Shown: positions 31,131 through 40,322, numbered from the stretch's first letter. The stretch is 64,000 nt of DNA from G965250275 sp965250275 (GCA_965250275.1 OZ252297.1:992001-1056000), one strand, 5' to 3'. Numbers and translations: made by a program. The notes: a model not told the origin generated them from the letters alone.

Positions 31131-31882
31131 CCGTGACGCGAAGGGGGGATGCCGTGCTCCATTCTGCGAGCCGGCGACCCGATCAGGGCGCATCCAAGGG
31201 TCGTCTGAAGGGCCGAGGCAAGTTCGTCCACTGTCTCGGTGGTGACAAACAGGCCGCCTGTCTTGTCGGCCAGGCATTTGGCAACGGTCTGGCCTTCGAC
31301 ATAGGCTTTTTGTTCGGGGTTGTCCCAGCTGAAGAAATCCACAACCACCCGAAACCCTATCACGTGGACGGTCAAATCAGCCGCAGATGCGGCGAGCTGT
31401 TCGCCTAACTCACAAGGGCGCCCCCCACACGTCTCGTTCCCGTCCGTCACGAGCACCACGATGGCTGGACGCGACTGATACCCCAGAACCTCGGCGGCGC
31501 GTTCGACGGAAGCGCTCAGAGGAGTCAGCCCTTCGGGTTGCATGGTTTCAATGGAAGAGATGATGGCGTTTGTCGCGTCGGTGGTTGGTCCAAATCGCAG
31601 ATCAATGTTGCTGCAGGAGTCTCCCTCACCGGGTCCGTAAATCACCAGGCCCACGCGCCGGTAGGGCGCGATCTTGGGCATCGCGTCCTCGACGGCTTCG
31701 CGCGCTTCTTCGATCCTTGTGGCGTCACCGGTATCAAACCCGATCTCGGACATGGAGGCCGATCCGTCAAAGACCAGCATCGCGTCGGTTGCACAGCTTG
31801 CCACGGCGGCGGCATCTCGCGGCATTGGCAGTGTGGACAGGCCCAAGGTTAAAAGACCGCTAAGGATGGGAAGCGCGCGCAT
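31127..31882 (-). CDS. Secreted von Willebrand factor A-domain protein
   Basis: A 251-residue protein with an N-terminal signal peptide and one VWA domain. The metal-ion-dependent adhesion site begins DGSAS at Asp39-Ser43, and VLVTDGNETCGG supplies the second metal-binding loop. Cys residues in the domain (CSNID, CGGRPC, AKCLAD, LGCAL) suit an oxidising periplasm. It is first in a two-gene unit with a trypsin-like protease and is divergent from the HCCA isomerase-like gene across 135 bases. Role unknown; a ligand- or substrate-presenting partner for the protease is inference. Confidence 0.82.
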   Translation of the reverse strand: MRALPILSGLLTLGLSTLPMPRDAAAVASCATDAMLVFDGSASMSEIGFDTGDATRIEEAREAVEDAMPKIAPYRRVGLVIYGPGEGDSCSNIDLRFGPTTDATNAIISSIETMQPEGLTPLSASVERAAEVLGYQSRPAIVVLVTDGNETCGGRPCELGEQLAASAADLTVHVIGFRVVVDFFSWDNPEQKAYVEGQTVAKCLADKTGGLFVTTETVDELASALQTTLGCALIGSPARRMEHGIPPSRHG

Positions 31883-32017
31883 ATCGGGTCGTCGTTTTGA
31901 ATGGGTTTAAGGGAAAGATTATCTCGCCAACCTGCGAAGTCCACTCACTTTGAGGTATGGGTCGATCAGGTCACGACATCGTTGGCCAATCTCAACAGTC
32001 GGCGCTAGGCTCATCTT

Positions 32018-32653
32018 ATGGACCACATCACCTACTATTACTCCGCCCATTCGGCATACGCGTATCTGGGGGCGGCGCGCCTGAAGCAGATTTGTGCATC
32101 TTCTGGTGTTGGTCTGCTGCACAAGCCCATCGATCTGAGCCCTGTCGTAACCGCAGTCGGCGGACGACCGTTCCGCGAACGAACGCAGGCGCATGTTGAC
32201 TACTTCTTCGGCCGCGAGATTGAGCGCTGGGCGGAATGGCGCGGGGTGCCCGTAATCCGTTATCGACCCACGCATCATGACAACCCGCTGGACCTGCCTA
32301 ACGGTCTGCTCATCGCAGCGCAGGAACAGAACCTGGACGTCGATGCCTTGTCCTTTGCCATTCTGCGGGCGCATTGGCGCGATGACGCCGATATCGCTCA
32401 CGTCAACACGCTCAAGGCGATCCTCGCGGAACTGGATATGCCCGAAACGCTTCTTTCTGATGCCCTTTCTCAAGAGACACAGGAGCTTCACGCGGCCAAC
32501 ACTGCTGAGGCCATTGAACAGTCGGTCTTTGGCTCGCCGACATATCTGCTGGGCGAGGAGATGTTTTATGGTCAGGATCGGCTGGAGATGCTGGAACGCG
32601 CCTTGTCCGCGTCGTTCGCTGAAACCAGGTGGCGCAATCCGCCTGTGTCATAA
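32018..32653 (+). CDS. 2-hydroxychromene-2-carboxylate isomerase-like (DsbA/kappa-GST fold) protein
   Basis: A 211-residue cytoplasmic protein of the DsbA-like thioredoxin fold lacking a CxxC pair. The ITYYYSAHSAYAYLGAARL start matches the FDFxSPYAYL motif of HCCA isomerases and kappa-class glutathione transferases, and the C-terminal SVFGSPTYLLGEEMFYGQDR segment is family-typical. HCCA isomerases need glutathione and act in naphthalene breakdown; no such pathway is seen nearby, so the true substrate is open. Its stop overlaps the stop of the convergent cyclase by six bases. Confidence 0.82.
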   Translation: MDHITYYYSAHSAYAYLGAARLKQICASSGVGLLHKPIDLSPVVTAVGGRPFRERTQAHVDYFFGREIERWAEWRGVPVIRYRPTHHDNPLDLPNGLLIAAQEQNLDVDALSFAILRAHWRDDADIAHVNTLKAILAELDMPETLLSDALSQETQELHAANTAEAIEQSVFGSPTYLLGEEMFYGQDRLEMLERALSASFAETRWRNPPVS

Positions 32654-33808
32654 CCCATAGACTGTCTCTGGCGTGGAGACGCCTTTCAGATCGAAGGTCC
32701 CGAGAGGACGGGCAACAGAGTCGATGCGGTCTGCAAAGACGCCAGAGCAGATGATCGGCAGATTGTGCTGCGCGCATAGTGGTTCAAGACGCGCTGCCAC
32801 GTTCACGGCCTGACCCATTACCGTGAAATCCAGACGCCCGGCAGACCCGACATTCCCATAGAGGACCTGTCCGTAATGCAGACCGATCCCGAACTGCATG
32901 TCCCAGCCTATGCCCTCTCCTTGTGAGGCATCCAGAGCGGAATAGGCGGCGGCCAGAGCATTGTTGCACGCGGTGACCCCGTCCACTTCGGACGGGAAAA
33001 TGGCCAGGATGCCGTCCCCAAGCAGTTTCAGCACTTCACCTCCATGCTCGGCAATGGCGATGTCCAGCAGTTCAAAGTACTGGTTGATCCGGCGCACCGT
33101 TTCTTCGGGCGGCAGGGCGGCATTCATCGCTGTCCAGCCGCGCAGGTCACTGACGAGAATGGCCGCTTCGATCTTGTCGATATGGCCCAGCGTGATCTGC
33201 CCACCCAGGACCCGTTCTGCTGTGCGTGGCCCCAGATAGGCCGCAGCCACGGCGTCCGCCAAGTGCCGCAACCGGGCAATTTCGGCAACTGGGGCAATTG
33301 CGGCGGCCAAAGCCCTGCATCGCTCAATGTCAGCATCCGAGAGGCCGCCGGGCCGGTCGGTCACAAATACGAGTATTCCGCCTCCACCCTCAGAATAGCG
33401 CAACGGCAATCCCAGGTAGTCGGTGGCGCCGCGCTCTTTCAACTCATGCAGAACAACGTGCTCGTTTGAATCGAGGTCCAAAGCGAGGTTCTTGCGGTAT
33501 GGTGCCCCGGTGCGGGCCATGACTTCCATCGGACTGCCCACAAAGCTCGGGCGACCTTCGAGGCCATGGGGCGCTTCGGAGTAATCGGACAATCCGGCGC
33601 CGCGTTCCCAGACAACGCTGATGGCAGTGACCAAAGGGTGCACAGTGCGCAAAGCGACACGCACGCGCCAGAACGGGGCACCGGCCTTTTGCAGGCGATC
33701 ACCCAGTTCGGTTGTGGTTTCGCGTAGCGACGGCAGAAACCGACCTTCTTCCAACAGCCAGTTCACAATGGGGGCCGGATCCCAATCTGGATGCAGATGC
33801 TCTGTCAT
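32648..33808 (-). CDS. Class III adenylate/guanylate cyclase
   Basis: A 386-residue cytoplasmic cyclase. The catalytic domain (about residues 205-386) has the two metal-binding aspartates Asp221 (LVSDLRGWT) and Asp265 (KLLGDGILAIF) and the VNVAARL transition-state motif; Lys261 suggests ATP as substrate. The first 200 residues form a GAF-like region of the type in many rhizobial and roseobacter cyclases; no transmembrane segment is present. Likely makes cAMP in response to an unknown signal. Confidence 0.88.
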   Translation of the reverse strand: MTEHLHPDWDPAPIVNWLLEEGRFLPSLRETTTELGDRLQKAGAPFWRVRVALRTVHPLVTAISVVWERGAGLSDYSEAPHGLEGRPSFVGSPMEVMARTGAPYRKNLALDLDSNEHVVLHELKERGATDYLGLPLRYSEGGGGILVFVTDRPGGLSDADIERCRALAAAIAPVAEIARLRHLADAVAAAYLGPRTAERVLGGQITLGHIDKIEAAILVSDLRGWTAMNAALPPEETVRRINQYFELLDIAIAEHGGEVLKLLGDGILAIFPSEVDGVTACNNALAAAYSALDASQGEGIGWDMQFGIGLHYGQVLYGNVGSAGRLDFTVMGQAVNVAARLEPLCAQHNLPIICSGVFADRIDSVARPLGTFDLKGVSTPETVYGL

Positions 33809-33871
33809 GCTCAGATGTTTAACACGGCTTTGTGTCTCGTCTCGTGATCGATCGATGACTTCTGCTTGAGG

Positions 33872-35464
33872 TCACGGCGTCCGACCCAGGATGATGTGAG
33901 CGATGCGCTCCCCGATCATCATGGTGGGCGCATTGATGTTGCCGTTTGTGATTGTGGGCATGATCGATGCGTCGACAACCCGCAACCGATCAATGCCATA
34001 TACGCGCGCCTCTGGATCAACCACAGCCAATTCATCGGTTCCCATCTTTGCGGTGCCACACGGGTGGTATGCGCTGCCTGCATGTGCCCGAACATAGGCG
34101 TCGATGTCGCTGTCGGATTGTACATCCGCGCCCGGTGACACTTCGGGACCGCGGCAGAAATCGAAAGCGGGCTGGCGCTCGATCTCGCGCGCAATTCGGA
34201 TCGCCGCGCGGAAGTCGCTGCGGTCCTTTTCTTGCGACAACCCATTGAGCAAAATCCGGGGGGCATCAAAGGGGTTATCCGAGCGAAGCTTGACCCAACC
34301 TCGGCTCTCGGATTGGACCGGCCCGACATCGATGGAATATCCATCCAGGTTCGGATCAGGCAGCCATCCTTCGGCGTAGTAGGGCCAGAAATGGAACTGA
34401 ATGTCTGGGTGCCCAACGGCGTCCGAGGAGCGAAAAAAACCACCGACGCGACTGGGCCCAGACGCCGCAGGCCCGGAATGGGTGAGAAACCACTGAAGTC
34501 CGGCAAGCAGAATCCGGTGGCGTTTGAGGTACTTGTTCTTTGAGACGCCTTTGTACGGGCTCAGGAATTTCAGGTGCACCTCAAGATGATCCTGCAGGTT
34601 TTGGCCGACGCCCGGCAGATCCTGTACCACGTCGATGTTGTGTGCCCGCAAGTCATCTGCTGGCCCGATGCCGGAAAGCATCAGCAATTGCGGCGACTGG
34701 AACGCGCCTGCGCTCAAAAGAACCTCGCAGTCCGCATGGGCTTGTTTGTTTTGCCCCTCATGGCGATAGGCCACGCCGACAGCCTGACCGTTCTCGATCA
34801 GGACCCGTGTGACCCACGCTTCGGTCCGGATCGTGACGTTGGGCCGCTTTCGCGCCGGCGCAATGCATTCCCGCCCGGTGCCAGAGCGCACCCCTCTGCG
34901 GATGTTGGCGTCGAAGGCAGTGACGCCATCCTGTTCGGCGCCGTTGTAGTCCGCAGGGCGGGGGTATCCCGCTTGCGATGCCGCTTCCAGAAAGGCGTTT
35001 TCTATCGGGTGGTTATCTGAGAATCGCTCGACGGAGATCGGGCCGGAATTGCCCCGCAAAGCAGATGCTCCGCCAGCGTAGGTCTCAATGCTGCGGAAAA
35101 AGGGCAGAACGTCTTCATACCTCCATCCCGCCGCGCCGTCGCGCGCCCAGCGATCATAATCCGCAGCATGGCCACGGACAAACACCATGCCATTCAGCGA
35201 CGAAGAACCACCCAGAACCTTGCCGCGCGGTTGCATGAGGCGGCGGTTGTCGAGAAAGGGCTCGGGCTCCGTTTCGAAACTCCAGGTGCGCGGTCCTCCG
35301 TCAAAGGTATAGCGGGCGCCAGCCGGGATCGTGGTGGTCCAGTGCCGGTCGCTGACCCCGGCTTCGAGCACCAGAATCCGAATGTCCGGGTTTTCGGAAA
35401 GGCGCAGGGCCAGAAAGCCACCCGCTGACCCGGACCCGACAATGATATAGTCGTACCCCTCCAA
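33872..35464 (-). CDS. GMC-family FAD oxidoreductase (choline dehydrogenase-like)
   Basis: A 530-residue glucose-methanol-choline oxidoreductase. YIIVGSGSAGG (residues 6-16) binds FAD, RGKVLGGSSSLNGM is the GMC signature 1, SAGAFQSPQLLMLSG signature 2, and His467 in HPCGTAKMG with Asn in NGNINAP form the active site. These enzymes oxidise alcohols such as choline or alkanols. It lacks betB or betI neighbours, so a betA assignment is not justified. Divergent from rplO. Confidence 0.88.
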   Translation of the reverse strand: MEGYDYIIVGSGSAGGFLALRLSENPDIRILVLEAGVSDRHWTTTIPAGARYTFDGGPRTWSFETEPEPFLDNRRLMQPRGKVLGGSSSLNGMVFVRGHAADYDRWARDGAAGWRYEDVLPFFRSIETYAGGASALRGNSGPISVERFSDNHPIENAFLEAASQAGYPRPADYNGAEQDGVTAFDANIRRGVRSGTGRECIAPARKRPNVTIRTEAWVTRVLIENGQAVGVAYRHEGQNKQAHADCEVLLSAGAFQSPQLLMLSGIGPADDLRAHNIDVVQDLPGVGQNLQDHLEVHLKFLSPYKGVSKNKYLKRHRILLAGLQWFLTHSGPAASGPSRVGGFFRSSDAVGHPDIQFHFWPYYAEGWLPDPNLDGYSIDVGPVQSESRGWVKLRSDNPFDAPRILLNGLSQEKDRSDFRAAIRIAREIERQPAFDFCRGPEVSPGADVQSDSDIDAYVRAHAGSAYHPCGTAKMGTDELAVVDPEARVYGIDRLRVVDASIMPTITNGNINAPTMMIGERIAHIILGRTP

Positions 35465-35568
35465 ATGCGCATCCTCGTGTCATGTGTCGTTTGCTCAAGG
35501 ATAGTGGGCCTGCATATCCGGCCATGTCGGGAAGCGTCATGGCTTGGCGTTTTTTCGCACGGTCCATC

Positions 35569-35597
35569 TTGATCACGCGCGATCCCCCGTTTATACG
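35569..35597 (+). promoter_or_regulatory. Candidate promoter of the rplO block
   Basis: TTGATC (35569-35574) and TATACG (35592-35597) lie 17 bases apart, about 100 bases upstream of rplO. The TATACGCC core and the C-run in the spacer are shared with the rpsL candidate. Confidence 0.62.
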
Positions 35598-35694
35598 CCT
35601 CCGGTGGTCCCGCGCGGGGCCGCATGACAATCAAGAAATGCCGTGGTTGGCCCGTTAACGCTTCGGGGGCCATATCCGGCTCAGGAGAAGCGAA

Positions 35695-36168
35695 ATGAAA
35701 CTGAACGAACTGCGCGACAACGAAGGCGCTGCAAAGAAACGCAAGCGCGTTGGACGTGGCCCCGGCTCCGGCATGGGCAAAACCGCCGGTCGGGGTATCA
35801 AAGGTCAGAAATCCCGCTCTGGTGTGGCGATCAACGGATACGAAGGCGGCCAAATGCCGCTCTATCAACGCCTGCCGAAACGGGGCTTCAACAAGCCGAA
35901 CCGTAAGAGCTTTGCCGTGGTCAATCTTGGCCTGATCCAGAAATTCATCGATGCCGGCAAGCTCGACGCGAAGTCTGCGATCACCGAAGAGACACTTGTT
36001 GCCAGCGGGCTGGTCCGCCGCAAACTGGACGGTGTCCGGGTGCTCGCCAAAGGCGAACTGACGGCCAAGGTTGCTCTGGAAGTGACCGGTGCATCGAAGT
36101 CTGCCGTCGCTGCTGTCGAAAAAGCGGGCGGTTCGTTGACGGTCACAACTTCGGCGACTGCCGAGTAA
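35695..36168 (+). CDS. rplO: 50S ribosomal protein L15
   Basis: L15 (157 residues), an assembly protein. MKLNELRDNEGAAKKRKRVG, GRGPGSGMGKTAGRGIKGQ and the GGQMPLYQRLPKRGF segment are diagnostic. GGAGAAGCG precedes the ATG. It restarts the spc block after the third interruption. Confidence 0.98.
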   Translation: MKLNELRDNEGAAKKRKRVGRGPGSGMGKTAGRGIKGQKSRSGVAINGYEGGQMPLYQRLPKRGFNKPNRKSFAVVNLGLIQKFIDAGKLDAKSAITEETLVASGLVRRKLDGVRVLAKGELTAKVALEVTGASKSAVAAVEKAGGSLTVTTSATAE

Positions 36169-36178
36169 CGGGTTGTGA

Positions 36179-36252
36179 GCGGCGCATCCGCCGCTTACAT
36201 AGACCCAAGTTTTCCCATGACGCCGCCCGGCCGGAAAACGGTCTGGGCGGCG
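36179..36252 (+). promoter_or_regulatory. Two stem-loops between rplO and secY
   Basis: GCGGCG-CATC-CGCCGC (36179-36194) is followed by a larger hairpin in which CGCCGCCC (36221-36228) pairs with GGGCGGCG (36245-36252), with an inner CCG/CGG stem. Neither has a T-run. They occupy most of the 106-base rplO-secY gap and could modulate secY expression. Confidence 0.45.
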
Positions 36253-36274
36253 CTGTCCTAAGAGAGACCGCTTT

Positions 36275-37636
36275 ATGGTATCAGCAGCAGAACAAATGGC
36301 AGCCAACACCAGTTGGTCCGCCCTTGGCAAAGCCACCGATCTGCGCAACCGCATCCTCTTCACCCTCGGGCTTCTGATCGTCTATCGGCTGGGAACCTTC
36401 ATCCCGGTGCCGGGGATCGACGGGCTCGCACTGCAGCAGTTTATGGAACAGGCCGGTCAGGGGATCGGTGGCATGGTGTCCATGTTTACTGGCGGCGCGC
36501 TGGGCAGAATGGGAATTTTCGCGCTCGGCATCATGCCGTACATCTCTGCCTCGATCATCGTGCAGCTTCTGACGGCGATGGTGCCATCCCTCGAACAGCT
36601 GAAAAAAGAGGGCGAGCAGGGGCGCAAGAAAATCAACCAGTACACCCGCTACGGGACCGTCGCTCTGGCCACGGTGCAGGCCTATGGCCTTGCCGTTTCG
36701 CTCGAAACCGGGGATTTGGTCACCGATCCTGGGCTCTATTTCCGCATGGCCTGTGTCATCACCCTGGTTGGTGGCACGATGTTCCTGATGTGGCTGGGTG
36801 AACAGATCACCGCGCGCGGCGTCGGAAACGGCATTTCGCTGATCATTTTTGTGGGCATCATTGCGGAAGTTCCCGCAGCGATGGCGCAGTTCTTTGCCTC
36901 GGGCCGTTCCGGCGCAATCAGCCCGGCGGTCATCGTCGGCGTGATTATCATGGTGATCGTGACGATCACGTTCGTGGTGTTCATGGAGCGCGCGCTGCGC
37001 AAGATCCACATTCAGTACCCGCGTCGTCAGGTCGGAATGAAGGTCTATGACGGCGGCTCGTCGCACCTGCCGGTCAAGGTCAACCCGTCGGGTGTTATCC
37101 CTGCGATTTTTGCAAGTTCGCTGTTGCTTCTGCCTGTCACGATATCAACCTTTTCGGGCCAGTCCGCAGGCCCCGTGATGTCGACTTTGCTCGCCTATTT
37201 CGGGCCGGGTCAGCCGCTCTACCTGCTGTTCTTCGTCGTGATGATCATCTTCTTCGCGTACTTCTACACGTTCAACGTGTCGTTCAAACCCGATGATGTC
37301 GCCGACAACCTGAAGAACCAGAATGGCTTTGTTCCGGGCATCCGACCGGGCAAGAAGACCGCGGAATATCTGGAATATGTTGTGAACCGGGTGCTTGTTC
37401 TGGGGTCTGGGTATCTGGCGGCGGTTTGTCTTCTGCCCGAGATCCTGCGCGCGCAGTTCGCGTTCCCGTTCTTTTTCGGCGGAACCTCGGTCCTGATTGT
37501 CGTGACGGTGACAATGGACACCATCCAGCAGATTCAAAGTCACTTGCTGGCCCACCAGTATGAAGGGCTGATAGAGAAGTCCCAGCTGCGCGGAAAAAGT
37601 AAGAAACGCGGCAGGAAGGGACCGTCTCGTCGATGA
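36275..37636 (+). CDS. secY: Preprotein translocase subunit SecY
   Basis: SecY (453 residues) is the ten-TMS channel of the Sec translocon. RLGTFIPVPGIDG, the GIMPYISASIIVQLL segment and the NVSFKPDDVADNLKNQNGFV and IRPGKKTAEYLE cytoplasmic loops are typical. AGAGA lies upstream of the ATG. Overlaps adk by four bases (ATGA). Confidence 0.98.
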   Translation: MVSAAEQMAANTSWSALGKATDLRNRILFTLGLLIVYRLGTFIPVPGIDGLALQQFMEQAGQGIGGMVSMFTGGALGRMGIFALGIMPYISASIIVQLLTAMVPSLEQLKKEGEQGRKKINQYTRYGTVALATVQAYGLAVSLETGDLVTDPGLYFRMACVITLVGGTMFLMWLGEQITARGVGNGISLIIFVGIIAEVPAAMAQFFASGRSGAISPAVIVGVIIMVIVTITFVVFMERALRKIHIQYPRRQVGMKVYDGGSSHLPVKVNPSGVIPAIFASSLLLLPVTISTFSGQSAGPVMSTLLAYFGPGQPLYLLFFVVMIIFFAYFYTFNVSFKPDDVADNLKNQNGFVPGIRPGKKTAEYLEYVVNRVLVLGSGYLAAVCLLPEILRAQFAFPFFFGGTSVLIVVTVTMDTIQQIQSHLLAHQYEGLIEKSQLRGKSKKRGRKGPSRR

Positions 37637-38214
37637 ACATTATTCTTTTGGGCCCGCCCGGCGCGGGTAAAGGCACTCAGGCAGCAAACCTTGTCGCGGC
37701 CCGCGGCATGGTTCAACTGAGCACAGGTGACATGCTGCGCGAGGCCAAGGACAGCGGCACCGAGATGGGGAATCGCGTGGCCGACGTGATGGCCAAGGGC
37801 GAACTGGTTACCGATGAGATCGTGATCGGCCTGATCCGCGAAAAACTGGAACAGGGAGCCGAAGGCGGGTTCATCTTCGACGGGTTTCCCCGCACGCTGG
37901 TGCAGGCCGATGCGCTTGGTGACTTGCTGGCTGAAAAGGGCGAGAACCTGGATGCCGTGATCGAACTGGAGGTGGACGACGAAACGCTGGTTCAGCGTAT
38001 CGTCAACCGCGCAGAAGAAGCGCGCGCCGCCGGCAAACCCGTCCGCGCGGATGACAACGCAGACAGTGTGCGCATTCGTCTTATGGAGTATTACAAGAAG
38101 ACCTCCCCTTTGATCGGCTACTACTATGCCAAAGGCAAGTTGACCAAAATCGATGGTTTGGGAGACATCGACATCGTTCAGACGGCGATCGCGGCCGTCT
38201 TGGATCGGGGCTGA
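37633..38214 (+). CDS. adk: Adenylate kinase (short form)
   Basis: Adenylate kinase (193 residues) converts ATP and AMP to two ADP. GPPGAGKGT (residues 7-15) is the P-loop, DGFPRTLVQADAL the AMP-site segment. The LID domain is short: the region after VQRIVNR lacks the roughly 27-residue insertion of the long type. Translationally coupled to secY, a common arrangement. Confidence 0.97.
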   Translation: MNIILLGPPGAGKGTQAANLVAARGMVQLSTGDMLREAKDSGTEMGNRVADVMAKGELVTDEIVIGLIREKLEQGAEGGFIFDGFPRTLVQADALGDLLAEKGENLDAVIELEVDDETLVQRIVNRAEEARAAGKPVRADDNADSVRIRLMEYYKKTSPLIGYYYAKGKLTKIDGLGDIDIVQTAIAAVLDRG

Positions 38215-38236
38215 ACCGCACTTCATGGCTTGGGGC

Positions 38237-38265
38237 TTGACGCCTTAGAAAAAAGCCCATAACCA
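38237..38265 (+). promoter_or_regulatory. Possible promoter before rpsM
   Basis: TTGACG (38237-38242) and TAACCA (38260-38265), 17 bases apart, lie in the 206-base gap between adk and rpsM. The -35 is good and the -10 poor. No terminator was seen after adk, so this may be a secondary promoter of the alpha block. Confidence 0.35.
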
Positions 38266-38420
38266 CCACCATCTCGCAAGAGAATCATAGCCTGCGGATC
38301 GGGCCTGTCCGAACCGCTGATCACCTCTAAATGCTGGGGCCCTCTGGTGACACGCCATTGGCCAGCGTTGTGAAAAAAGGGTCTGGCACTACGGACCCGC
38401 AACGAAAAGGAAAGTGACAC

Positions 38421-38789
38421 GTGGCACGTATTGCCGGCGTAAACATCCCGACTGCCAAGCGGGTTCCAATCGCCCTTACCTACATCACCGGAATCGGCAA
38501 CACTTCTGCCAAAGCCATTTGCGAAGCGGTTGGAATTGACCAAGCGCGCCGCGTCAATGAGCTGAGCGACGCCGAAGTTCTTCAGATCCGCGAACATATC
38601 GATGCCAACTATAGCGTCGAAGGTGACCTGCGTCGTGAAACGCAGATGAACATCAAACGCCTGATGGACCTTGGCTGCTATCGCGGCCTGCGTCATCGCC
38701 GCAACCTGCCTGTCCGCGGGCAGCGGACCCACACCAACGCACGTACTCGCAAAGGCCCCGCAAAGGCCATTGCCGGTAAGAAGAAGTAA
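38421..38789 (+). CDS. rpsM: 30S ribosomal protein S13
   Basis: S13 (122 residues) contacts P-site tRNA and bridges the subunits. It starts with GTG at 38421 (MARIAGVNIPTAKRV); AAAGGAAAG precedes it. The GLRHRRNLPVRGQRTHTNAR C-terminal region is typical. First gene of the alpha block. Confidence 0.98.
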   Translation: MARIAGVNIPTAKRVPIALTYITGIGNTSAKAICEAVGIDQARRVNELSDAEVLQIREHIDANYSVEGDLRRETQMNIKRLMDLGCYRGLRHRRNLPVRGQRTHTNARTRKGPAKAIAGKKK

Positions 38790-38802
38790 GGGGGTCTGAT
38801 CG

Positions 38803-39192
38803 ATGGCACGCGAAAAGACACGCGCAAAGAAAAAAGAGCGTAAGAACATCGCCGCGGGCGTGGCGCATGTGAACAGTTCGTTCAACAACACCAAAATCCT
38901 GATCTCTGACGTGCAGGGCAACGCGATCTCGTGGTCGTCCGCCGGTACGATGGGTTTCAAGGGATCGCGGAAATCCACACCTTATGCCGCTCAGATGGCT
39001 GCGGAAGACGCAGGCAAGAAAGCACAGGACCATGGCGTGAAGACGCTGGAAGTCGAAGTGCAGGGCCCCGGTTCGGGCCGTGAAAGTGCCTTGCGCGCCC
39101 TGGCTGCCGTTGGCTTCAACATCACGTCGATCCGCGATGTGACGCCGATCGCGCATAACGGGTGCCGTCCACCGAAGCGCCGTCGCGTATAA
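38803..39192 (+). CDS. rpsK: 30S ribosomal protein S11
   Basis: S11 (129 residues), a platform protein at the E-site. GVAHVNSSFNNTKILISDVQ, QGPGSGRESALRAL and the C-terminal HNGCRPPKRRRV are diagnostic. A hairpin lies between it and rpoA. Confidence 0.98.
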   Translation: MAREKTRAKKKERKNIAAGVAHVNSSFNNTKILISDVQGNAISWSSAGTMGFKGSRKSTPYAAQMAAEDAGKKAQDHGVKTLEVEVQGPGSGRESALRALAAVGFNITSIRDVTPIAHNGCRPPKRRRV

Positions 39193-39206
39193 GCGCAGAT
39201 TTTTTG

Positions 39207-39236
39207 CTGGGGCCGCGTGTTTTTGCACGGCCCCAG
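39207..39236 (+). promoter_or_regulatory. Hairpin between rpsK and rpoA
   Basis: CTGGGGCCG (39207-39215) and CGGCCCCAG (39228-39236) form a perfect 9-bp stem with a T-rich loop, 70 bases before rpoA. The downstream T content is weak, so partial termination or mRNA processing is more likely than full termination. Confidence 0.5.
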
Positions 39237-39305
39237 TCCGTCATTTTGAAACCTCGGGAGCAGGCGCCTTACGGACATGGGGTGCAGGCAAGGATGGAGG
39301 GACAC

Positions 39306-40322
39306 ATGATCCACAAAAATTGGGCAGAACTGATCAAGCCGACCCAGCTGGACGTAAAGCCGGGAAATGATCCGGCGCGCCGGGCCACAGTGGTGGCCGA
39401 ACCGCTGGAACGCGGTTTCGGGCTGACGCTGGGCAACGCGCTGCGTCGCATTTTGATGTCGTCGCTGCAGGGCGCGGCCATTACGTCCGTACAGATCGAC
39501 AACGTTCTGCACGAATTCTCCAGCGTTGCCGGTGTACGCGAAGACGTCACCGACATCATTCTGAACCTCAAAGGCGTCTCGCTGCGCATGGAGGTCGAAG
39601 GACCCAAGCGCCTGTCGATCAATGCTAAGGGCCCAGCGGTTGTCACAGCAGGCGACATCTCGGAATCTGCGGGGATCGAAGTTCTGAACCGCGAGCATGT
39701 GATTTGCCACCTCGATGATGGCGCAGATCTGTTCATGGAACTGACTGTCAACACCGGCAAAGGCTACGTCTCTGCTGAAAAGAACAAACCCGAAGATGCC
39801 CCGATTGGATTGATCCCGATCGATGCGATCTATTCTCCGGTCAAGCGCGTGTCCTATGACGTGCAACCGACTCGCGAAGGCCAGGTGCTGGACTATGACA
39901 AGCTGACAATGAAGGTCGACACCGACGGCTCTTTGAGCCCCGACGATGCGGTGGCCTTTGCTGCGCGGATTCTGCAAGATCAGCTGTCGATCTTCGTGAA
40001 CTTCGACGAGCCGGAAAGCGCGTCACGTCAGGACGATGATGATGGTCTCGAATTCAACCCGCTGCTGCTGAAGAAAGTGGACGAGTTGGAGCTGTCGGTC
40101 CGTTCCGCAAACTGCCTGAAGAACGACAACATCGTTTACATCGGCGACCTGATCCAAAAGACCGAAGCCGAAATGCTGCGCACGCCGAACTTTGGCCGCA
40201 AGTCGCTGAACGAGATCAAAGAAGTGTTGTCCGGTATGGGTCTGCACCTCGGTATGGATGTCGAGGACTGGCCGCCCGACAACATCGAAGACCTCGCCAA
40301 GAAATTCGAAGACGCGTTCTAA
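39306..40322 (+). CDS. rpoA: DNA-directed RNA polymerase subunit alpha
   Basis: Alpha subunit (338 residues). The N-terminal domain (to about residue 235; LERGFGLTLGNALRRILMSS) dimerises and assembles beta and beta', and the C-terminal domain (SVRSANCLKNDNIVYIGDL, TPNFGRKSLNEIKEVL) contacts UP elements and activators. ATG 39306 follows a GGAGGG site and begins the conserved MIHKNWAELIKP; the frame is open upstream. Confidence 0.98.
   Translation: MIHKNWAELIKPTQLDVKPGNDPARRATVVAEPLERGFGLTLGNALRRILMSSLQGAAITSVQIDNVLHEFSSVAGVREDVTDIILNLKGVSLRMEVEGPKRLSINAKGPAVVTAGDISESAGIEVLNREHVICHLDDGADLFMELTVNTGKGYVSAEKNKPEDAPIGLIPIDAIYSPVKRVSYDVQPTREGQVLDYDKLTMKVDTDGSLSPDDAVAFAARILQDQLSIFVNFDEPESASRQDDDDGLEFNPLLLKKVDELELSVRSANCLKNDNIVYIGDLIQKTEAEMLRTPNFGRKSLNEIKEVLSGMGLHLGMDVEDWPPDNIEDLAKKFEDAF

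Noticed and set aside
32648..32653. Six-base overlap of convergent stop codons as a sign of annotation error
   Set aside because: Both proteins have complete family-typical C-termini, so the overlap is real and of little functional weight.
33872..35464. Choline dehydrogenase betA
   Set aside because: Only family-level GMC motifs are present, and no betB, betI or betaine transporter gene is adjacent.
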